Source: Enterosoma sp964427595
Lineage (GTDB): Bacteria > Bacillota_I > Bacilli_A > RFN20 > CAG-288
Reading direction: 5' to 3'
DNA: 18,101 nt
NCBI GenBank assembly: GCA_964427595.1
Contig: CAYRUQ010000023.1
Location: forward strand, 1 to 18,101
The notes beneath the pieces were generated by a model. It was not told the origin of the DNA. It saw only the letters and a program-made list of their open reading frames with translations, and did no database searches. This document shows, piece by piece, positions 1-5,712 of the stretch. A program made the translations under genes and the position numbers. Numbering within the stretch: the first letter of the stretch is position 1; every line of letters begins with the position of its first letter.

Positions 1-20
1 ACTCACTCCGCAACACTTCT

Positions 21-186
21 ATTTCAATCCCCGCCCCTCGAATGAGGGGCGACGACTATAGGCTTGTCTTAGTCAGACACAGAAATTATTTCAATCCACG
101 CCCCTCGAATGAGGGGCGACCTTCATCAGATAAAAACTTCTCATAATAACGAGATTTCAATCCACGCCCCTCGAATGAGGGGCGAC
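21..186 (-). CRISPR. Type I-C CRISPR array, leader-proximal end (3 repeats, 2 complete spacers)
   Basis: Three 33-nt repeats lie at 21-53, 88-120 and 154-186, separated by spacers of 34 nt (54-87) and 33 nt (121-153). Positions 1-20 are either the start of a further spacer or flanking DNA. Read on the minus strand the repeat starts GTCGCCCCTC and ends GTGGATTGAAAT, the typical type I-C form. It folds into an 8-bp stem (CGCCCCTC with GAGGGGCG) around a 4-nt loop, leaving an 11-nt 3' tail that would become the crRNA 5' handle after Cas5d cleavage. The array is therefore transcribed leftwards, away from cas2, with the leader at 187-339. The repeats at 88-120 and 154-186 are identical; the one at 21-53 differs by one base at position 31. 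The array is cut by, or ends close to, the window edge. Confidence 0.97.
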
Positions 187-339
187 AGCAGCATTTATCG
201 AAAAAAAGATAAATGCTGATAATAATTTATGTCTAAAATCTAATTAGAACAAGCATAAAAGGCACAAAAACATGCTTTTTGGAGCAGAAAATAGTGCGAA
301 CCGCCTAGCAAAATTAACAGAGCAGTTGCTTTGCACTCT
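187..339 (-). promoter_or_regulatory. CRISPR leader
   Basis: This A+T-rich non-coding stretch of 153 bp sits between the cas2 stop and the first repeat, where type I-C leaders lie. On the minus strand a weak promoter candidate is visible: TTGTTC (252-247), a 17-nt spacer, and TAAATT (229-224). An inverted repeat AAGCAT/ATGCTT is also present near 251-277. The part next to the array is a perfect 11-bp hairpin described separately. The leader role rests on position and array polarity; the promoter boxes are a guess. Confidence 0.7.
189..218. repeat. 11-bp perfect inverted repeat abutting the first CRISPR repeat
   Basis: The arms CAGCATTTATC (189-199) and GATAAATGCTG (208-218) are perfectly complementary around an 8-nt loop (GAAAAAAA on the plus strand). 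Only 2 nt separate the hairpin from the leader-proximal repeat, which ends at 186. It is not a classical terminator in either direction: no T run follows the stem on the minus strand, and the stem is A+T-rich. It could be a leader element read by the Cas1-Cas2 integrase or a host factor, or a structure at the 5' end of the pre-crRNA. Confidence 0.8.
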
Positions 340-630
340 TTAAATCATAAAAAGATCTTCAGGCATATATGTTTTCTTACATCCAAATTTTTCAACTTTA
401 TTTTGATAGTTGTTGCCTAGATAATAAAAACGAAGACTATCTGTTTCTAAATCAATAATACTTAATAATGTCTTTTTAAGCTTTATGCATTGTGATGAAT
501 CTAATGAGCATTCAAACACAGAATTCTGCACTCTTTGACCATAATTAACACACTGCTTTGCCACTTTTCTAAGACGCCTTCTTCCTTCAGCTGTTTCAGT
601 GTTAACATCGTATGTAATTAAAACTAACAT
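340..630 (-). CDS. cas2: CRISPR-associated endoribonuclease/integrase subunit Cas2 (type I-C)
   Basis: Cas2 is the small ferredoxin-fold dimer that bridges two Cas1 dimers in the spacer-integration complex. The 96-residue protein starts MLVLITYDV, with the conserved metal-binding Asp at residue 8 after the first beta strand, and carries the usual YGQRVQNSVFEC segment. The length matches the family norm of 85-100 residues. I chose the ATG at 628-630 because the sequence upstream of it in the longer open frame is the antisense-frame tail of cas1 and has no Cas2 similarity. A GGAAA ribosome binding site lies in the last codons of cas1, and only 5 nt separate the cas1 stop from this start. It is the last gene of the cas operon and is followed by the leader and array. 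Confidence 0.95.
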   Translation of the reverse strand: MLVLITYDVNTETAEGRRRLRKVAKQCVNYGQRVQNSVFECSLDSSQCIKLKKTLLSIIDLETDSLRFYYLGNNYQNKVEKFGCKKTYMPEDLFMI

Positions 631-635
631 AAGAA

Positions 636-1667
636 TTATTTCCACAAAAATGATGGGTACTCTTCCAAATCTGCTCGCAAGAACCTTGCTAATAATAAAG
701 ATTGAATATATGGAACTAATCCCCAAGGAATTTTTTCATTTAAGAATGGGTGTGTAATTATTTCTTTTTTACGTTCTTGCCAGTGCTGAAGAAATTTTTT
801 CCTTGCATCATCAGTTAAATAGACACCTCCACTTTCTCTAAAAATAAAATCTTTACGATCAAAAACACGATTATTAACTTGTGAAAGGACAAATCGATCA
901 GCAAAACAAGAACGAAATTCTTCCACAAGATCAAGGGCTAAAGAAGTTCTACCTGGTTTATCTTGATGGAAAAATCCTACATAGCTATCTAATCCAACAG
1001 ATTCTAATGCCGAGGCACAATCGTTTACTAACAGATTATAGGTAAATGATAATAAAGCGTTAATAGGATCTAAGGGCGGCCGTCTAGTTCGACCTTTAAA
1101 TGCAAAGAAAGATTTATCATACAAAATTAGTTGATTGAAATTATTAAAATAAGCAGTTGCAGCCGCTCCTTCTAATCCTCTTAAATTATCAAGTTTAGTG
1201 GAAGATGCAATTAAAGGTAAAAGATTCTTTAAATGTTCAGAGGTTCTGCTTAATGTATCAGCATCAACCGCCAATTTATGAGTTCGAATTGTTCTTTCTA
1301 TACTCCAACGAGAATTATAGACTTTGCTAAAAATCATTGAACGTGATATGAAACAACTTGCTGATTCATCATCGGCACGTCTATATTGTTCACGTCTTAA
1401 CAAGACATTACCATTAAATTTTCCACAAACTCTAACTAAGAATTTTCCTCGTGGCGTACAGAAAGATAGAGATATATTTCTTTCAGCACATGCTCCCATC
1501 AAAGAAGGAGAAGCTCCAGCATATGAAAATGAAATTATGTTTTGCAAAGTATGAAGAGGATAACGAGCAATTTCTTGTTTTTCTCTATGGGCAACAATAT
1601 TCTCACCATCCAAGGATAAATAAACATCTTCTGATGTAATAAACAGGGTGTTTAAAAGTTTTCTCAT
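636..1667 (-). CDS. cas1: CRISPR-associated endonuclease/integrase Cas1 (type I-C)
   Basis: Cas1 catalyses integration of new spacers at the leader end of the array, working with Cas2 and, in I-C systems, Cas4. The 343-residue protein has the N-terminal beta domain (about 1-80) and the C-terminal helical domain. The expected metal ligands are visible: Glu166 in the GLEG motif, His234 in FFHQDKPGR, and Asp246/Glu249 in LALDLVEEFR. The C-terminal helical region with ARKKF, HPF and PYIQ is typical of I-C Cas1. The start codon overlaps the cas4 stop in an ATGA arrangement (1664-1667), implying translational coupling. It appears intact and is very likely functional. Confidence 0.97.
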   Translation of the reverse strand: MRKLLNTLFITSEDVYLSLDGENIVAHREKQEIARYPLHTLQNIISFSYAGASPSLMGACAERNISLSFCTPRGKFLVRVCGKFNGNVLLRREQYRRADDESASCFISRSMIFSKVYNSRWSIERTIRTHKLAVDADTLSRTSEHLKNLLPLIASSTKLDNLRGLEGAAATAYFNNFNQLILYDKSFFAFKGRTRRPPLDPINALLSFTYNLLVNDCASALESVGLDSYVGFFHQDKPGRTSLALDLVEEFRSCFADRFVLSQVNNRVFDRKDFIFRESGGVYLTDDARKKFLQHWQERKKEIITHPFLNEKIPWGLVPYIQSLLLARFLRADLEEYPSFLWK

Positions 1668-2320
1668 GATTCGTCATCCAAATTTTTTCTGAGATAATTT
1701 TTTGCACTATGATTAAATATTTCTGGTGAACATATTTCAAAAAGAGAGCAAGAAACACATTTCTTTGTCTTTTTTACTTTCGGAGTATAGCCAGTGGAAT
1801 ATAGCTGGTGCATTTCTTGAAGGAAGCTAATAACATTGTTTCTTAATTCTTCAGAAAAACAGACTTTTGTACGATGTCTTGTTTCCCCGTAATACAAACA
1901 TCCTTCATGAATTTTAAGGCATAACATTTCTTCTAAACACATTGCCTGACAACACAATTGAAGTTCATCTGCATTATGTGCTTTCGGCGCCCCCTTTTTA
2001 TATTCAATAGGATAAGGAGACCAGAGCCCATCTTCTCCAAATAGTGGAGAACCTAAAGAATCTTTATGAAATTCAACAACATCGCAATTTCCACTAACTC
2101 CTAAAACAGATGAAAAAACAGGCAAATTTCTAACAATAAGAAGATTTTCATGTCTTTCAGTTACTGCTTCATTATGAGCTCGGTTGTGAAAAAAGGTGCC
2201 GATGGTTGTATGTATATTTTCTTTCCAATTTTTCTCAATATGTATTAAAGCCCATTGTCTTCGACAAAAAGCAAAATGTTGTAAACCAGATAATTGAAGA
2301 AAGTCATCTTCAGCGTACAT
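1664..2320 (-). CDS. cas4: CRISPR-associated exonuclease Cas4
   Basis: Cas4 is a RecB-like nuclease with an Fe-S cluster that trims prespacers and helps choose those with the right PAM before Cas1-Cas2 integrates them. The 218-residue protein keeps the four cluster cysteines: Cys19 in FAFCRRQW near the N terminus, and Cys188, Cys191 and Cys197 in CVSCSLFEIC. RecB-type nuclease residues are present as His45/His49, Asp80 (GNCDVVEF), and Glu106-x-Lys108 (IEYKKG), followed by the Gln motif near QLCCQAMCLEE. Its start lies 1 nt after the cas7 stop, and its stop overlaps the cas1 start. It looks complete. Adjacent Cas4 and Cas1 genes are the norm in type I-C. Confidence 0.96.
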   Translation of the reverse strand: MYAEDDFLQLSGLQHFAFCRRQWALIHIEKNWKENIHTTIGTFFHNRAHNEAVTERHENLLIVRNLPVFSSVLGVSGNCDVVEFHKDSLGSPLFGEDGLWSPYPIEYKKGAPKAHNADELQLCCQAMCLEEMLCLKIHEGCLYYGETRHRTKVCFSEELRNNVISFLQEMHQLYSTGYTPKVKKTKKCVSCSLFEICSPEIFNHSAKNYLRKNLDDES

Positions 2321-2321
2321 T

Positions 2322-3209
2322 TTATTTTTTAATCAATTCGATAGAGCGAAATTTCTCTTTAAGTTCTTCTTCATCAATATTAATTTGATAATCGTTGAAT
2401 GATCTAGCAGGAGTATTTGAGTCGTCAGTTCTTGAAATTTTAACCAAATCAAATAATTTCCAAGAAGGAACAGAACCAAGTTCAGTATCGTGTTTAAATA
2501 TAAAAAGATTTCTAACTGTCATTTTGCCGCGTGTTGCGGAATGATCGTTTTCAAACATATTTAAAATAGCTTCCCATAAAAGCTCTAAATCATTTTTGGA
2601 AAACTTGGTCACCTTTCTCGCAAGGTTGGCAGAAACAAAACCTTCACATTTATAAAGTGCATAAGGGACTACATATTTTTTACCCATTTCTGTTTTCTTA
2701 TTTTGAAAATCCTTTTCTGTAGTTATTGCTTGTCTAGTAATGGTAAATTCTTGAGATAAAATGGGTTCTATGCTTCTTGCAAAGGTGAGTTGAACAGGAC
2801 CTCTAACTTGACCACAATTGAGATTTAAACTAGTGAATGTTGTCATTACAGCTCCAAAGGTTCTAATATCCCAATATTTTTGACACATCCAATCACGAAT
2901 TTTCGAATCTTTATCTTTAGAATTGGTTTTAGCGTTTGAATCGTCTTCATACTCTTTGGCTCCTTCTTTATCTTTAGATTCTAACGGAGCATCTCCTTTT
3001 ATATAAATGCGATAGTTATCATCACCTTCTTTTATGGTTTCAACATAATTGCGAATCTTACGTTTTAAACAAACATCAGTGACAATGCCAAGACCGCTTT
3101 CTGGATCTACTCTAGGTAAATTGCCGGCGTCTGGATCGCCATTGGGATTTCCATTTTCTACATCAAAGAGAATAACGAAATCGTAACGATTTTTAATTGG
3201 CTCAGACAT
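2322..3209 (-). CDS. cas7: Cascade backbone subunit Cas7 (Csd2 family, type I-C)
   Basis: Cas7 polymerises along the crRNA spacer to make the backbone of the I-C effector complex. The 295-residue protein starts MSEPIKNRYDFVILFDVENG and has the family hallmark NGNPNGDPDAGNLPRVDP near residues 19-37, followed by a glycine-rich region LNLNCGQVRGPVQL and a RSIEPI segment. The ATG at 3207-3209 is preceded at about 7 nt by a strong AGGAGGT (3217-3223 on the plus strand) that overlaps the cas8c stop codon. This strong site fits the need for several Cas7 copies per complex. Length matches the Csd2 family (about 280-300). It appears intact. Confidence 0.96.
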   Translation of the reverse strand: MSEPIKNRYDFVILFDVENGNPNGDPDAGNLPRVDPESGLGIVTDVCLKRKIRNYVETIKEGDDNYRIYIKGDAPLESKDKEGAKEYEDDSNAKTNSKDKDSKIRDWMCQKYWDIRTFGAVMTTFTSLNLNCGQVRGPVQLTFARSIEPILSQEFTITRQAITTEKDFQNKKTEMGKKYVVPYALYKCEGFVSANLARKVTKFSKNDLELLWEAILNMFENDHSATRGKMTVRNLFIFKHDTELGSVPSWKLFDLVKISRTDDSNTPARSFNDYQINIDEEELKEKFRSIELIKK

Positions 3210-3221
3210 TTTTACTACCTC

Positions 3222-3569
3222 CTATATTGATTTTTTAGTATATCTATCTGCCTTTTGGTGATAATAACCGAGTTGAAAAGAACCTTGTTCTTGTAGAGAC
3301 AAATGTTTTGGAAAATTGTCGTTAAACTTTTCTAAAATTTCAGATATTAATTTTTGATAATAATTTTTTGTTTTTTCTTCTAATTTTTGTAAATGTTTCT
3401 GTGACAAATTTAGTAGGATTGGGAAAATAATGGATGGAGTAGCAGAGGCTGAATCAAAATAGTTTTTTATTGTTTCTTTTCCTATTGCTCTTTCTTGTAT
3501 TGTTTCAAGAATTGAAAACAGACGCCCTAGATTGTACGCTTTGTTATTACTTTGTTCATTCAAAGACAC
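3222..3569 (-). CDS. cas11c: Cas11c small subunit, internal in-frame translation product of cas8c
   Basis: Type I-C effectors contain a small subunit, Cas11c, made from an internal start within cas8c; this is established for other I-C systems. Here a perfect AAGGAGGT (plus-strand positions 3577-3584) stands 7 nt upstream of an in-frame GTG at 3567-3569, which is codon 459 of cas8c. The product would be 115 residues, beginning at SLNEQSNNKAYNLGRLF and rich in helices, the size and position expected for Cas11c. No in-frame ATG lies nearby. The Shine-Dalgarno is better than those of most other genes in the operon. This suggests high output, in keeping with Cas11c being present in more than one copy per complex. 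Production is inferred from sequence. Confidence 0.8.
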   Translation of the reverse strand: MSLNEQSNNKAYNLGRLFSILETIQERAIGKETIKNYFDSASATPSIIFPILLNLSQKHLQKLEEKTKNYYQKLISEILEKFNDNFPKHLSLQEQGSFQLGYYHQKADRYTKKSI

Positions 3570-4943
3570 CGTTAATACCTCCTTATCAATATTTTGAATT
3601 TTTTCAGATTTCTTTAAATAATAAGCTTTGATCGTGGCAGCTTGAGACCATGTTATATTTCTAGTAGCCTTAATTCGTAATTCAATAGCATTTATAAGTG
3701 TCGACGGATAATCTAAGTTGTTTAATATTGACCACAATATTTCGCCAGATAGCGAATATATTGTTTCTCTTTTATTGCTTTTTTGATTTAGAGTAGATTT
3801 AAGAATATTATCTAAAAAAGGAGACTTTTCTATTTTGCTTTTATTATCTATAATTTTGGCACGATTATAATGTTTATTTATATTGTCAATAAAGAAACTA
3901 AAATTGTTATGTGAAAAAAAACGTATGGAGAGACGACTTGCATTTGGTGATAAACCTAAAATATAGAAATCCATTTCTGGATTAAGTAGCGTTTCTTGAT
4001 AATTAATCTGATTTCCATGACATAAATCGTCCATCATTTTTGCTAAATCAGATTCGGTATAGTTATTGGTATCAAAAAAACAATCAGTAAAAAAATCTTG
4101 ATATTTTTTTGAATTATCCTTAGCCCACCAAATTACTGTAGTATCTCCAATAACTTGTTTATTTGAATTGGAAAGCAAATAGTTTAACGCTGATGTATAA
4201 CCGATTGCACCACTACTACTAATTGGTGCATTGAGACATTGTTCCTTACCATAAGAACAAAAAGAATCGCAATTAAAAGATACAATAGAAGCGCCACTTG
4301 ATTGCGACTTCAAGACTCCTTTTATTTTTGGGTGAATAGTTTCAACCGGACCTTTTACTCCAGTTATTAAACAAACACTATTTGCCTCTGTTGTTTTGTT
4401 ATTAAAATAATTTTCCCAAACTCTGTTGATTTCTTTATCATTCTTTATATCAATAGGATTTCCATCAAAATAAAAAATAATGTTTCCTTTATTCAACAAA
4501 TCAGCTTTGTAGTCACAATTTTTAATAATAGGATTATCTATTTCTTTTGAAGGTTCCCAATTATTGAAAAAATTTTTAAGCGCCTCTGCAGTAGGGGTTT
4601 TAATATTTGCTAAAAGTTTGTTATGTAATTCTCTGCATTTACTAAAACAATTATTATCATCTAAAGAAATACTTTTTTTCTCTTTATCAAAACTTAAACC
4701 TAGCAAATATTTCGAGTTATCACATAGAAAATTAGAAACAGGTTTACTCGTTCTCACCACTGGAAATGGCAAAATATACTTGTTGTTTTTTTCTGAGTCT
4801 CCTAACGGCATTATGTTTTCAAGCTGGCCTTTTGAATTTATTATCAAAGCATAGGAGACATTTATTATATTCCATCCAAATGGAGGTAGTTCTCCCTGTT
4901 TTTGTAAGTATTCGGAATATTCATATAAAGCTTGAAGAATCAT
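3222..4943 (-). CDS. cas8c: Cascade large subunit Cas8c (Csd1 family, type I-C)
   Basis: Cas8c is the large subunit of the I-C effector; it reads the PAM and helps open the target duplex. The 573-residue protein starts MILQALYEYSEYLQKQGELP, the usual Csd1 opening. It has VVRTSKPVSNFLCDNSKYLLGL near residues 62-83, then a VCLITGVKGPVETIHPKIKG segment (about 190-210), and the LSPNASRLSIRFF motif (about 332-344) typical of the family. Its start overlaps the cas5 stop by 4 nt (ATGA, 4940-4943). The last 115 residues can also be translated on their own as Cas11c (see the entry at 3222-3569). Length fits the family (about 560-640). It appears intact. Confidence 0.96.
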   Translation of the reverse strand: MILQALYEYSEYLQKQGELPPFGWNIINVSYALIINSKGQLENIMPLGDSEKNNKYILPFPVVRTSKPVSNFLCDNSKYLLGLSFDKEKKSISLDDNNCFSKCRELHNKLLANIKTPTAEALKNFFNNWEPSKEIDNPIIKNCDYKADLLNKGNIIFYFDGNPIDIKNDKEINRVWENYFNNKTTEANSVCLITGVKGPVETIHPKIKGVLKSQSSGASIVSFNCDSFCSYGKEQCLNAPISSSGAIGYTSALNYLLSNSNKQVIGDTTVIWWAKDNSKKYQDFFTDCFFDTNNYTESDLAKMMDDLCHGNQINYQETLLNPEMDFYILGLSPNASRLSIRFFSHNNFSFFIDNINKHYNRAKIIDNKSKIEKSPFLDNILKSTLNQKSNKRETIYSLSGEILWSILNNLDYPSTLINAIELRIKATRNITWSQAATIKAYYLKKSEKIQNIDKEVLTVSLNEQSNNKAYNLGRLFSILETIQERAIGKETIKNYFDSASATPSIIFPILLNLSQKHLQKLEEKTKNYYQKLISEILEKFNDNFPKHLSLQEQGSFQLGYYHQKADRYTKKSI

Positions 4944-5593
4944 CTCTTTACCTCGTCACTATCATATCTTGGTATTTGTAATACCCCGTCTTTAAGTGTT
5001 GCTCTAAAAAACATGGGTTGAATATCATTAGAAAAATCGAAATCATATAGCATCCATCCTAAATCTTTTTCGCCTTTTAATTCTTGTGGACACTCATATG
5101 TTCCGTTAAAGGGTTTAAAATTGGCAGGAAATTCTCTACAGCCAAAATAAGGTTGATGAAAACATTGTCCTTTCTCAATTCTTCTTCTAATAATATCAGC
5201 AAATTTTCCATCATTATCTTCCGATGTTGCTCTTTCGGTTAGATCAAAATGAGCATCAATTATATAGCGGATATTCTTTAATACTAAGGACGCTCGTTGA
5301 GCAATATCATTTTTAGCGTTTAAATAAAAATCAGTATTATTTTTCTTTGCTGTACTAGCGGATTGAACAGATATTTTATGTTTTAGTTCGTTGCGCCTTA
5401 TGTTAAAGAATCGGATAGGGTTACATACTTTGATACTATCTATTCTCCATACTAGTCCAGGATGCCAATAAATTGCCTCAATTAAGCCACGTGCTGCCGA
5501 AGGGGTTATAACATCATAGCTAACTCTTTCAACTTTCATTTCAGGTCTAGTGAACAATCCATATGCTCCCCAAACTTCTAAAGAAATCCCCAT
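4940..5593 (-). CDS. cas5: Cas5d, Cascade subunit and pre-crRNA processing nuclease (type I-C)
   Basis: In type I-C, which lacks Cas6, Cas5d cuts the pre-crRNA at the base of the repeat hairpin and then stays on the 11-nt 5' handle as part of Cascade. The 217-residue protein has the Cas5 N-terminal strand ISLEVWGAYGLFTRPEMKVERVSYDVITPSAARGL cut here into its hallmarks: the Trp8-Gly9 region, ERVSYDV (22-28) and PSAARGLIEAIYW (31-43). A central QRASLVLKNIRY-DAHF segment (99-115) matches the region that holds processing residues in the family; Tyr42 and His115 are candidates, unproven. AAAGGAAAGG precedes the ATG by about 10 nt. Its stop overlaps the cas8c start. A 119-nt gap separates it from cas3 upstream. 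Confidence 0.95.
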   Translation of the reverse strand: MGISLEVWGAYGLFTRPEMKVERVSYDVITPSAARGLIEAIYWHPGLVWRIDSIKVCNPIRFFNIRRNELKHKISVQSASTAKKNNTDFYLNAKNDIAQRASLVLKNIRYIIDAHFDLTERATSEDNDGKFADIIRRRIEKGQCFHQPYFGCREFPANFKPFNGTYECPQELKGEKDLGWMLYDFDFSNDIQPMFFRATLKDGVLQIPRYDSDEVKR

Positions 5594-5647
5594 TAATAAG
5601 TACCTTTCCTTTGTTGTGCAAATAGAATAAAGAGATTCGTTAAATTA

Positions 5648-5671
5648 ATTTTAATAAATAATGATTAAAAT
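5648..5671. repeat. 8-bp A+T-only inverted repeat in the cas3-cas5 gap
   Basis: The only sizeable gap in the cas operon (5594-5712, 119 nt) contains ATTTTAAT (5648-5655) and ATTAAAAT (5664-5671) around an 8-nt loop. The stem is all A/T and would be weak as RNA. It could be a protein-binding site or may be chance in A+T-rich DNA. I see no convincing promoter in the gap, though a separate promoter for cas5-cas2 cannot be ruled out. Confidence 0.35.
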
Positions 5672-5712
5672 AAAATGGTCATTCGAAACATGAGAACTAT
5701 TTTGGACATTTA

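Noticed and set aside
628..726. N-terminal extension of cas2 to an upstream ATG (32 extra residues)
   Set aside because: The extra residues overlap the end of cas1 in another frame and do not resemble Cas2; the ATG at 628-630 opens the conserved MLVLITYDV and has a ribosome binding site.
1324..1639. Plus-strand open frames opposite cas1, and similar antisense frames elsewhere (for example 4564-4981, 6738-6929, 8832-9029)
   Set aside because: They lie wholly opposite well-supported genes, lack ribosome binding sites and show no family features.
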